Below, piece after piece: positions 57,401-63,341 of a DNA stretch of 64,000 nucleotides (positions are counted from its first letter, which is position 1; each line of letters starts with the position of its first letter). The notes under the pieces were generated by a model that was given only the letters and a program-made list of their open reading frames with translations, searched no databases and had not been told where the DNA came from. Source of the DNA: Paraescarpia echinospica (lineage: Eukaryota > Annelida > Polychaeta > Sabellida > Siboglinidae); contig CM034532.1 of NCBI GenBank assembly GCA_020002185.1, positions 50,221,349-50,285,348 on the forward strand, read 5' to 3'. The translations under genes and the position numbers were made by a program.

Positions 57401-57597
57401 ATTTCGGCTTCACTTTCCATGGAGAACACAGCAACATTACACACCTGAGTGAGGTAAGCGGCATTGCTGGAGCCGTTTGCATCTGGAAGGAACTGTCCAA
57501 ACTCGGAGAGCAAGTCTTCCTGGTTCTGAAACAGCCGCGCTACTTGCTGGTAGACCTCAGCTTCAGTCAGCGGCTTGTAGTCGGGCGAAACGATGCC
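33239..57597 (-). CDS. SIN3 transcriptional co-repressor, C-terminal part of gene (19 exons)
   Basis: SIN3 is the nuclear scaffold that couples DNA-binding repressors to histone deacetylases. The exons read, in order: the end of PAH2 ([19 protein letters not shown]), a variable linker, PAH3 ([18 protein letters not shown]), the Sin3 co-repressor/HDAC-interaction domain ([20 protein letters not shown]), and the conserved C-terminal region ([32 protein letters not shown]) down to the stop at 33239-33241. Order and spacing follow human SIN3A throughout. PAH1 and most of PAH2 lie upstream, beyond 64000. All introns are GT-AG with continuous phase. One segment is encoded twice (53807-53923 and 53624-53737). 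The range includes introns. Confidence 0.96.
33482..36452 (-). other. SIN3 last intron
   Basis: About 3 kb. Contains piggyBac-type element B (34498-35283). The + strand frame at 35957-36232 (91 aa) has no recognisable domain or splice context. Nothing else is seen. Other SIN3 introns over 300 nt without a separate entry (36748-37374, 42163-42597, 44240-44800, 45042-45507, 52965-53623, 53924-54681, 55177-55618, 55738-56332, 56880-57444) show no further features. Confidence 0.5.
34498..35283. mobile_element. piggyBac-type TTAA element B in SIN3 intron (non-autonomous)
   Basis: A 786-bp unit flanked by TTAA (34494-34497 and 35284-35287) with perfect 12-bp terminal inverted repeats CCATTTCAGTGC / GCACTGAAATGG. 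The ends share CCATTTCAGT with element A, so the two probably belong to one family. A short frame near the left end starts [14 protein letters not shown] and is Ser/Asp/Glu-rich, like a piggyBac transposase N-terminus; it stops after about 24 residues. No catalytic domain. Confidence 0.7.
36453..36747 (-). CDS. SIN3 exon: basic/polyQ insert and [14 protein letters not shown] segment
   Basis: The acceptor is set at atttctgcag|GAGTAT because the alternative AG at the preceding tgtacag would create a stop in frame. Donor AAGGAG|gtatgt, 295 nt. Encodes a basic stretch with five Gln, a Ser/Thr-rich spacer, then [20 protein letters not shown] and [12 protein letters not shown], matching human [31 protein letters not shown]. 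Confidence 0.93.
37375..37550 (-). CDS. SIN3 exon: MTIELLD...KPVFLSR segment
   Basis: Acceptor gtgtttcag|TACAAG, donor CTCACG|gtaagt, 176 nt. Encodes [24 protein letters not shown] and [10 protein letters not shown]; human has LTIELLDTEEE, ERWSDYVERYM and LAQKPVFLPR. Confidence 0.96.
38689..40103 (-). pseudogene. Rex1/CR1-like LINE reverse transcriptase (frameshifted)
   Basis: Reads [40 protein letters not shown], then after a frameshift [50 protein letters not shown]. The catalytic ADD block is displaced to another frame near 39050 and degraded ([10 protein letters not shown]). The LYTDDC variant is typical of the Rex1-like group. Confidence 0.85.
40147..40962 (-). pseudogene. Rex1/CR1-like LINE endonuclease domain
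   Basis: From ATG 40962 the sequence reads [50 protein letters not shown] and [13 protein letters not shown]. These are the EEP nuclease blocks, with the catalytic E (TETW), DFN and DH residues all present. The frame ends shortly before the RT begins in another frame. Confidence 0.85.
41523..41705 (-). CDS. SIN3 exon: LQHL...[12 protein letters not shown] segment
   Basis: Acceptor tgccacag|CTGCAG, donor GTCATC|gtgagt, 183 nt, phase 0-0. Encodes [10 protein letters not shown] and [19 protein letters not shown], matching human GATGGQLNTQ and YQRKAEQLMSDENCFKLMF. Confidence 0.96.
41789..41863 (-). repeat. G-rich short tandem repeat in a small SIN3 intron
   Basis: On the transcribed strand, about three units of GGGATGGGGTGGGAGGAGA, with many runs of three or four G, inside the 287-nt intron between exons at 41523 and 41993. 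It could fold as RNA G-quadruplexes; that is inference. Confidence 0.85.
41993..42162 (-). CDS. SIN3 exon: EDYYP...FTMDKLIQ segment
   Basis: Acceptor tacaacag|GTGAGG, donor AGACAG|gtatgg, 170 nt. Encodes [20 protein letters not shown], then [20 protein letters not shown], part of the Sin3a C-terminal domain. Confidence 0.97.
42598..42781 (-). CDS. SIN3 exon: [14 protein letters not shown] segment
   Basis: Acceptor gtgtttcag|GATGAG, donor GCACCCA|gtaagt, 184 nt. Encodes [20 protein letters not shown] then QLLCERL, and further ALRLKAP, matching human [27 protein letters not shown] and QLRLKEP. Confidence 0.96.
43240..43850. repeat. Degenerate tandem repeat, ~145-bp unit, in SIN3 intron
   Basis: About four diverged copies, each with caatacagatttcttgtgta, tagtggcactaccacatgg and a gttactgcagtttttgagaa-like block. 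It ends in a CCGTTGGACCTTCGGCCCAA palindrome-like segment (about 43817-43838). It may be the inside of a non-autonomous transposon; no ends were identified. Confidence 0.7.
44028..44239 (-). CDS. SIN3 exon: acidic/low-complexity insert
   Basis: Acceptor gcttgcag|ACATGG, donor ACGAAT|gtatgt, 212 nt, ends phase 0. Encodes [13 protein letters not shown], then an Ala/Thr/Ser-rich spacer with [13 protein letters not shown]. It corresponds in position to the variable acidic segment (EEEEMDVDE...) of vertebrate SIN3A. Confidence 0.85.
44801..45041 (-). CDS. SIN3 exon: C-terminal conserved region, first part
   Basis: Acceptor ggtgttcag|ATGCAG, donor GATGACA|gtcagt, 241 nt. Encodes [18 protein letters not shown] and [20 protein letters not shown], matching human ILEDAAALIIHHVKRQT and FIPDLLFAQRGDLSDVEEE; ends in an acidic patch. 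Confidence 0.95.
45508..45691 (-). CDS. SIN3 exon: conserved WREAQ...FNK region
   Basis: Acceptor tgttgcag|GTTAAA, donor GATGAG|gtgagt, 184 nt. Encodes [20 protein letters not shown] and [17 protein letters not shown], among the most conserved stretches of SIN3. Confidence 0.96.
46615..47385. repeat. Diverged ~375-bp tandem repeat beside the MULE
   Basis: Two copies (starting about 46622 and 46991) with the start of a third near 47366. Shared landmarks are gtgacatca/aat, a poly-C run, tgtgacttgtg(t/a)cc, and agcatcacttcact/agcaccacttcact. It lies just beyond the 3' end of the transposase, so it may be MULE subterminal sequence. Confidence 0.55.
47505..49419 (-). pseudogene. Mutator-like (MULE) transposase, disrupted
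   Basis: Inside a SIN3 intron, same strand. From ATG 49419 a basic start ([13 protein letters not shown]), then a Cys-rich finger ([10 protein letters not shown]...[10 protein letters not shown]), the core [10 protein letters not shown] and [16 protein letters not shown], a [10 protein letters not shown] block, [14 protein letters not shown], a C-terminal [20 protein letters not shown], and an end in [11 protein letters not shown] before TAG at 47505-47507. This is the invertebrate Mutator-like transposase layout. Breaks: a frameshift near 49290, an in-frame TGA at 48615-48617 where CGA (Arg) would fit, a frameshift near 47880, and another near 47578. Few lesions, so a fairly recent insertion. 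Terminal inverted repeats not resolved. Confidence 0.85.
49701..50818. mobile_element. piggyBac-type TTAA element C in SIN3 intron (non-autonomous)
   Basis: A 1118-bp unit flanked by TTAA at 49697-49700 and 50819-50822. Ends: left CCCTCTCAAGGCCAGA, right read inward CCCTCTCGTGGTCAGA (13 of 16 identical). The right subterminal region repeats a GGCGTTCTG..CG(T/A)GAG block twice. The terminal sequence differs from elements A and B, so this is another family. No transposase-like coding was seen. Confidence 0.62.
51242..51322 (-). CDS. SIN3 exon: conserved helical segment
   Basis: Acceptor ctccatgtag|GATATA, donor GAGACG|gtcagt, 81 nt. Encodes [20 protein letters not shown] then VPLVLR, matching human [27 protein letters not shown]. 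Followed by a 5.5 kb intron holding a MULE and piggyBac-type element C. Confidence 0.95.
51721..52794. repeat. 33-bp minisatellite adjoining a SIN3 splice donor
   Basis: About 32 units of GAGGAAGGCATCATACAGAG then AGAACTATAAACC, with CCGAGG/CTGAGG/CTAAGG and ACAG/ATAG variants. Being 33 bp, it stays open in some frames (11-residue periodic peptides), an artefact. It begins about 12 nt inside the intron after the exon ending at 52807. Confidence 0.97.
52807..52964 (-). CDS. SIN3 exon: co-repressor domain, middle
   Basis: Acceptor gtttgcag|TTGGAC, donor CAAAG|gtgact, 158 nt. Encodes [20 protein letters not shown] and [20 protein letters not shown], conserved with human SIN3A. Its 5' splice donor is only about a dozen bases from the 33-bp minisatellite in the following intron. 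Confidence 0.96.
53624..53737 (-). CDS. SIN3 alternative exon b (co-repressor domain, second copy)
   Basis: Acceptor tgcggcgtag|GTTTTA, donor TATGAG|gtattt, 114 nt = 38 codons, phase 0-0. Encodes [20 protein letters not shown], then ...[16 protein letters not shown]. It keeps the canonical [10 protein letters not shown], but has YEEY and RAEDER where exon a has YEEH and RCEDER. It lies 69 nt downstream of exon a in transcription order. Equal phase and homologous content make mutually exclusive use the simplest reading. Confidence 0.92.
53807..53923 (-). CDS. SIN3 alternative exon a (co-repressor domain, first copy)
   Basis: Acceptor taccctgtag|GTGTTG, donor TATGAG|gtatgc, 117 nt = 39 codons, phase 0-0. 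Encodes [20 protein letters not shown], then ...[16 protein letters not shown]. It is homologous to the next exon and to one segment of human SIN3A ([16 protein letters not shown]...YEEHIYRCEDERFE). Here the conserved W of NDTW is H, and FPSW is FATW, but YEEH and RCEDER are canonical. No stop or splice defect, so both copies look functional. Confidence 0.9.
54682..54779 (-). CDS. SIN3 exon: start of Sin3 co-repressor (HDAC-interacting) domain
   Basis: Acceptor gttacag|ATTTCT, donor AAAGAG|gtgagc, 98 nt, ends in phase 0. Encodes [20 protein letters not shown] then SGRNSLCKE, the highly conserved opening of the domain that contacts HDAC1/2. It splices in frame to either of the two following homologous exons. 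Confidence 0.96.
55049..55176 (-). CDS. SIN3 exon: end of PAH3 and link to co-repressor domain
   Basis: Acceptor gcttacag|GAAGTT, donor GATAG|gtacgt, 128 nt. Encodes [18 protein letters not shown] followed by a diverged acidic linker ending AMEI. Confidence 0.95.
55619..55737 (-). CDS. SIN3 exon: PAH3 core
   Basis: Acceptor acgttgtcag|GTTCGC, donor TTGGG|gtgagt, 119 nt, phase 0 to 2. Encodes [20 protein letters not shown] then [20 protein letters not shown], nearly identical to human PAH3, which binds SAP30 and related subunits. Confidence 0.96.
56333..56419 (-). CDS. SIN3 exon: lead into PAH3
   Basis: Acceptor tgttatag|AAAATG, donor GACAAG|gttggt, 87 nt, phase 0-0. Encodes [14 protein letters not shown]; the FFDK end is the start of PAH3 and continues as VRKAL in the next exon. 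Confidence 0.92.
56724..56879 (-). CDS. SIN3 exon: linker between PAH2 and PAH3
   Basis: Acceptor ttcacag|CTGGGC, donor ACTAAG|gtaaag, 156 nt, phase 0-0. Encodes a linker with [11 protein letters not shown], matching the RNDHGGTVKKP of human SIN3A, then basic, Asn/Ser-rich sequence. Confidence 0.92.
57445..57597 (-). CDS. SIN3 exon: end of PAH2
   Basis: Acceptor cttgccag|GGCATC, donor ACTCAG|gtgtgt, 153 nt, phase 0-0. Encodes [20 protein letters not shown] then [11 protein letters not shown], the last helices of PAH2, which binds amphipathic helices of repressors such as MAD. It is the first SIN3 exon visible here. Confidence 0.95.
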
Positions 57598-57899
57598 CTG
57601 GCAAGAACACAAGAGACATTATAAGTGATGTGCAAGATACATAAATTAGCTACAACATTTCTAATTTCCATAACAGTCAAAACAATAATATACAGCAGCG
57701 GACCATCTCTTCCCAAGAATAAGCACTGCTAAAACAAGGTGTTTGTAGATATATCTATTCACTTTGAAATTGGTATGGCAACAATATATAGGGAGTAATA
57801 GTTGAACTAAAGGTGCACTTTTTTTCTACAAGCAGCCACACTTTCATCATAACGCAGTGTAGTTCAGTGTAGTTCAGCAACACAGCACATCATAATTAC
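57598..57899 (-). other. SIN3 intron between PAH2 exon and the retroelement
   Basis: AT-rich, no feature recognised. Confidence 0.5.
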
Positions 57900-58419
57900 T
57901 ACTGGCATTGATACTAAAACAATCATCTCTGACCACACATCCTGGTTTGGTTTTCTGCTGGGCAGAAATGAGAATATGCGGCCACGGCACCGTGCTGCAT
58001 ATGGGTTTTTGTGCTGGCAACAACGCAGGACAAGTGATGATTGGCCTAATGTCTGATGCTAATTATTATGCTAATTACCTCGTTGTCTCTGGCGCAAGGA
58101 GCCAATCACCGCGTGGTAGTGGCGCGCAGTCACAGATTACAACGAGCTCTTGGTCACTTTGTTTTGTGAAAGCAGACGGAGTGGTCGCATCAACAAATTA
58201 TGGTTGTGTGAGCTATATTGATTTGAATTTTCTACGCGGTTTGCTGCCTTTCTGATTTACGATCGTGCGTATTGGCGAGACGTCTTCAAGGAACGTCATT
58301 GTACTCGTGAGCACAAGAGTGATTGCTGAAGCTGTTCGGCCGAGTGCTTACAGCTGAGTATTTTCTTTGTTGTCCGCCATTTTGAATTTTGCGTACGGAA
58401 TTCGTAACTGGCCGTTTCC

Positions 58420-59032
58420 ATGTCAGTGAATTCCCCTTGTAAGATTTTAGTTTTAGGGCATAGTTATGTTTATTGGGTTGGCGCATTCGTGCAGTCGGCA
58501 AACCCGAAACCGGCCGGCTTGTTTGGCGACTTTGAGGTGAATGGCCGACCCTGTGAAGTCTCATATGAGGGCATTCGCGGGGCTCGGGTCGCCACCTTAA
58601 TGGCGCCGGCAGTCATGTCTCGAATTGTTGCGTCGCGAGGACGTTGTGGTGCTGCATATTGGTGGGAATGATATCAGCGGTCGGTTGGCATCTACCCCCG
58701 TTATAATAGCTTTGGACACTCAACGTCTGGCGCGACGGCTGATCGATTCCGGGGTACAGCGGGTAGCCATTTGCCAGGTTTGTCGACGGAACGCATGGCG
58801 CGGGGTTAGTTTCGAAGAGGGTGCCGCCCGGGTGGTGGAAGTAAACAGGTACTTGGAAGCGTTTTGTAAGGACTCAGAAGGGGTATTTTTCTGGAGGCAT
58901 GGGCGCCTTTGGAATAGCATACGCGAGGTTTTTCGCAAAGATGGGACGCATTTTACGGACATAGGCAACTTTAGATTCTATCGTAGCTTACGGGGGGCGA
59001 TGATTAGTGCAGTGAGGCAGATCTCCGGCTAG
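58420..59032 (+). pseudogene. SGNH-hydrolase-like ORF of the retroelement (one frameshift)
   Basis: Starts MSVNSPCKILVLGHSYVYWV: GHS is block I with the catalytic Ser. After a frameshift near 58630 the protein continues DVVVLHIGGNDISGR (block III GGND) and ends with RKDGTHFTDIG (block V, catalytic Asp and His). All catalytic residues are retained across two frames. SGNH hydrolases act on esters; the role in Ngaro-type elements is unknown. Confidence 0.8.
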
Positions 59033-59112
59033 AAGGGGATGTGTTGTTGGGCCCTGTGTACGGTGGATCGCGTTGTGTCATTTATATGTTCGTGTGGTGG
59101 CGCCACGTTACT

Positions 59113-59668
59113 TTGTCGGATTCGCGTTTGGATGCATTGTGGTGTTTATGTCAGTGTTTGCTGCTGGGCCAGTTGTTTGCATGTCAACATATTATTGGGT
59201 TTGCAAAATTCACGCTTTGTCGGGTCCGCGTTGATATGCATTGTAGTGCTTGTGTTACTGTTTTGCTGCGGCTGCAGATTTTTTGCATATCAACAGAGGG
59301 CTTGGGCAATTTTATAACGGGCTGCTTTTGTCGGATCTGTGTTGATATGCATTGTAGTGCTTGTGTCACTGTTTTGCTGCGGTTGCAGTTTTTTTTTGCA
59401 TATCAACACAGTGCTTGGGCAATTTTGTAGCACAACAGGTTTTTGTCGGGTCTGTGTTGATATGCATTGTAGTGCTTGTGTCACTGTTTTGCTGCGGTTG
59501 CAGTTTTTTGCATATTAACACAGTGCTTGGGTAATTTTATAACGGGCTGCTTTTGTCGGATCTGTGTTGATATGCATTGTAGTGCTTGTGTCACTGTTTT
59601 GCTGCGGTTGCAGTTTTTTGCATTTCAACACAGTGCTTGGGCAATTTTATACCACGGCTGCTTTACCG
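59113..59668 (+). repeat. Five ~111-bp tandem units between SGNH and gag ORFs
   Basis: Units start at about 59113 (degenerate), 59219, 59330, 59445 and 59555, each beginning GTCGGATCTGTGTTGATATG. Each contains an inverted pair GTTGATATGCA ... TGCATATCAAC about 50 nt apart, able to form a stem. Frames through the block are periodic artefacts. Confidence 0.88.
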
Positions 59669-59913
59669 AACCTCTATGTTCCTATACACTGTTGGTTTCG
59701 GGGCCGTTTTCCTGCATAGTCAGCTATGGGTATTATTCCAAAATGTAGAGGCATGGTTGGGGCGTGTCCAGTATTGGTGCTCTGCTTGGGTAGTTAAGGT
59801 GGCGTTTCAGTGCAAGGTTGCCAGGCTGAGTATTTTTTGCTGTTTCATGTTTGCTGCGTTTGATCGTTGTTGTAAAGTTTATCTATCTTCTGAGGTGCTA
59901 TTGTGTTTGCAGC

Positions 59914-61207
59914 ATGCCTCCAGCCAGAGCACCCCGAGGACGCGGCCGTCCGCCACGTCGCAATTCACAAGTGCGACAAACGCGTTCGCGTACTCGGGCC
60001 GCGACGACTGCTCCAGCTCCTCCGTTGTCTTCGGGCCGTACAGTGCCAACCCCGGCTCCCGCCTCGTATCCGCCGGTGTCGATGGGACGTCCCCCTCCAC
60101 AGTGTGCCGTGCCACAGAACTTTGAGGATGCGCCAGGACTTCGGGCTGTGGTGGACACCACGTATGGACCTGTCGTGTCGCGTAGTGCCTGGGAGCAGGA
60201 CATTGAACGTCGCGTGATCGCCTCCGAACGAATGTTAGGGGAAATCCATGCCATGGTGCAGGCATTGCGTCCAACCCCTGTGGTGTCAGCTGCGCCGGCT
60301 GCCATGGGCAGCGCCGCACAAGTTGTTTCGGCAGACGCGCCGGAGGTGGAATGGAGACGTGCGGTCCCACTTCTGCCTACAGCAGCGGAGCCAGGCTGTG
60401 CGGTGCCCCCGCAGCCGGTCGCAGCTGATGCACCATGGGCCACTGTTGACACATTTTTTCCAGGTAATGATTCAGGGCCGCTGTCTGAGGCCACGCAGAA
60501 CTTAATTTCTTCATGTACCTCCACAGCCCTTCCTTTAGATTCACAGATTCCTGATGCTCTACGTGCCAAGATATGGGCAGGCGAGTTCATTGACCTAACC
60601 CTCCTCCTCAAACCTACCGGTGCACAGCAAAAAGAATATGCTTTGGCTGTACACAAAGGTGTTGGCAACCCCACGTTGTGCGTGTCCCCGGCCAAGCCCA
60701 AGGATTCTGTTTTGACTTTCGGGCAGTGGGGGCAGGCCTTTCAAATGTACATGTCTGTGTATCTCTTGCAGCCAGCCAACCTACCATATGCAGTTAAAAT
60801 ACATGGAAATCGTGAGGGGTCTTGCGGCAGAGGGCGGTAACTGGCGGTCATACGACGAGGCCTTTAGGACGATGAGGTATCGGTGGGGGTGGGCCTGGGA
60901 CTCTATCAGCTGGGAGCTTTGGATGAAAGCATCTCAGTCACAGGCTGGTCGCCGGCTGTCTACTGGACCCCCCTTTCACGGCCAGGGCAGGGCCAGACCA
61001 GAATGCTTTGCGTTCAACAAGGGGGAGACGTGCAGCAGTGCCACTTGTAGGTACGTCCACAAGTGTCAGATATGCGGCGGCGCCCACCCGGTTGTCCAGT
61101 GCTTCAAAGCTCACAGGAAGTCCCCTCGCCCCAGCAACCCACCGTTTTTCAGTCCCCCAGGTGGACCGTCGGCTGCTAGTAGGTCCCCCTCTTGGCACAG
61201 AAGGTAA
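59914..61207 (+). pseudogene. Gag-like ORF of the retroelement (one frameshift)
   Basis: ATG at 59914 begins MPPARAPRGRGRPPRRNSQ, a basic start, followed by an Ala/Pro-rich region. The frame is lost near 60800 and continues in another frame with YMEIVRGLAAEGGNWRSYDE and a C-terminal Cys/His cluster CFAFNKGETCSSATCRYVH followed by KCQICGGAHPVVQC. This knuckle is typical of DIRS/Ngaro gag. It overlaps the start of the RT frame. Confidence 0.78.
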
Positions 61208-62183
61208 ATTACCCTCTCCAGTTTCCAAGGCAGCACTTGAGCAACTTCTACAGGGCTATGACAGTACTATGTTTGAATATCTTTTGCAGGGTTTCACTTC
61301 TGGTTTTTCTATAGGTTGTATTGGCATGCCGCCACAGCTCAATGTAGGTATGCATAATCTTAAGTCTGCGGATGAATTTCCTGGAGTGATCGACCATAAG
61401 TTATCAAAAGAGTTAGGGCTAGGTCGGGTTCTTGGACCATTCGAGGTGCCTCCCCCTCTCCGTAACTACATAATATCGCCCCTCGGAGTGGTTCCTAAGA
61501 AAGCTGCAGGTGAATTTAGGATGATCCATCATTTATCGTATCCTGAAGGGTCCTCAGTTAATGATTTTATTCCTAAGGAGTTTTCGTCTGTCCGATATGC
61601 AACAATTTATGATGCCATTGAGTTTATCAAGCATTCACCACGACTAGTGTACATGGCTAAAGTAGATATCGAATCAGCGTTTCGTATTATTCCAATTGCA
61701 CCAGCGGACAGACCGTTGTTGGGCTTTAGGTGGAGGGGCCAGTTTTTTATGGATGCAGTGCTTCCTATGGGATGTTCTAGTTCCTGCTCTATCTTCGAGC
61801 GTTTCAGTACAGCGTTGGAGTGGGCTGCGAAGGTTAAATTGGGGGTGACTGAGGTAATCCATGTCATTGACGATTTTCTCCTGCTGGCAAACTCGTTTGA
61901 GAAGTGTAACGATGATATGCAGGCATTTATCTCTATGTGTGACCAAATTGGAGTACCGTTAGCTCATGAAAAAACTTGCGGCCCTTCCACCTCCATCTCG
62001 TTCCTAGGAATAATCATTGATACGGTGCAGATGCATGTTAGGCTTCCCGAGGATAAGCTGAACAAGGCCAGGACACTGTTATTGAGTTTTCTAGCCAAAC
62101 AGAAGGTCACTTTGAAAGAATTGCAATCGTTGGCCGGTGGCGTTCACATAATGTCACAGTTTTGGAATTATACCCTATCGTAG
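61206..62183 (+). pseudogene. Reverse transcriptase of the Ngaro-like element (truncated)
   Basis: Contains SPLGVVPKKAAGEFRMIHHL, MAKVDIESAFRIIPI (first catalytic Asp), FFMDAVLPMGCSSSCSIFER, EVIHVIDDFLLLANS (catalytic DD) and ISFLGIIIDTVQMHVRLPED. The frame breaks off after LKELQSLAGG and meets RNase H sequence at once in another frame, so the thumb region and the front of RNase H are deleted. Confidence 0.88.
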
Positions 62184-62503
62184 CAGCAGTACATGTGTGG
62201 GGTAATGCTTGGGAAAATAAGAGCGTATGTTTTTTCACAGATAACGAAGCCCTTGTCCCCATTATTAACAACCAGACATCGCGTGAACCCCACATTATGG
62301 CTTTAATCCGTCCCCTGGTACTGGCATGCCTGCGGTTTAACATAAACTTTGCAGCACGTCATATTCCAGGCCGTTTAAACATTTTGGCTGGTAAGCTGTC
62401 TCGTTCACAGGTGGGAGATTTCCACGAACTGGGGCCATGGGCGAACACCAGCCCGGTAGACATCCCGTACAGCGTGTCCCCAGCCGGCTTAGGGAGTCGT
62501 TAA
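62162..62503 (+). pseudogene. RNase H remnant of the Ngaro-like element
   Basis: Reads ELYPIVAAVHVWGNAWENKS, VCFFTDNEALVPIINNQTSR and INFAARHIPGRLNILAGKLS. This is the C-terminal two thirds of the DIRS/Ngaro RNase H; the FTDN aspartate and the glutamate-bearing ELYP start are present, but the first catalytic strand is missing. Confidence 0.82.
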
Positions 62504-63341
62504 CCACATTAATGCAGGCCTCTCTTGCACCATCGTCTCGACTGCATTATGAGCGGGCATGGAAGAAGTTGATAACGTTTCATGATTCTTTATCTCTCCC
62601 CACTATGTTGCCTGTTTCTGTACCCATGATGTTGTTGTTCATTGCTCACCTGCATGCTGATGGATCCGCTCCGGCATCCATTGTGTCCACAGTCTTGGCT
62701 GTGGCATACTTCCATAAAAGTAAGGGTTTTGCTGACCCGTCACATTGCTTTGCAGTCTCTAAAGTGTTAGCTGGTGTTAGAAGTATCGGAGCTGTTCCTG
62801 ATGTCCGTCTGCCTATCACTCTGCCTGTGCTTGCGCGCCTGGTGCAGGCATTACCCACGGTGTTCTCATCCCGATACAAGTGCCTCATGCTCCGTGCCAT
62901 GATGGTCCTTGCTTTCAAGGCGTACTTGCGCATAGGAGAAATGGTGCCTCGGTCACGGAGTATGGTACAAGGTTGTTTGCGTGTGGGTGATGTTTTGCTA
63001 TCTGGTGACTTAGTTACAATTTCTTTCCGGCGTTTTAAACACAGTGCTCTTCAAGGTCCCCAATCTCTCCAGGTTAAAGGCGAAAGCCTTCCAGGGACAG
63101 CTATCTACCTGCCTTGGTGTTTGCATACCCAGATGGCTCCCCAATGCTACGTAGAGAATTTGATGTGTCGCTGAAACAGTTACTGGTATTCTGTGGCTAT
63201 CACACTAGTGCGGTTAAGGGACACAGTTTTCGCATTGGGGCGGCCACTGCGGCAGCATTACGAGGTGAGTCTGATGCACAGATCAGGGCGGCGGGCAGAT
63301 GGACATCAGATGCTTTTAAGAAATATATCAGGATTGCTTGA
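62500..63341 (+). pseudogene. Tyrosine recombinase of the Ngaro-like element (one frameshift)
   Basis: The N-terminal core-binding part reads SSRLHYERAWKKLITFHDSL. The catalytic part has box I (AYLRIGEM, catalytic Arg), then a frameshift near 63110, then VFAYPDGSPMLRREFDVSL, box II HSFRIGAATAAALRG (His and Arg) and the nucleophile Tyr in FKKYIRIA just before the stop. The R-H-R-Y set is intact, but in two frames. Confidence 0.88.

Noticed and set aside
58420..59032. Independent host SGNH/GDSL esterase gene
   Set aside because: No introns or host gene structure, frameshifted, and immediately upstream of retroelement gag and RT on the same strand.
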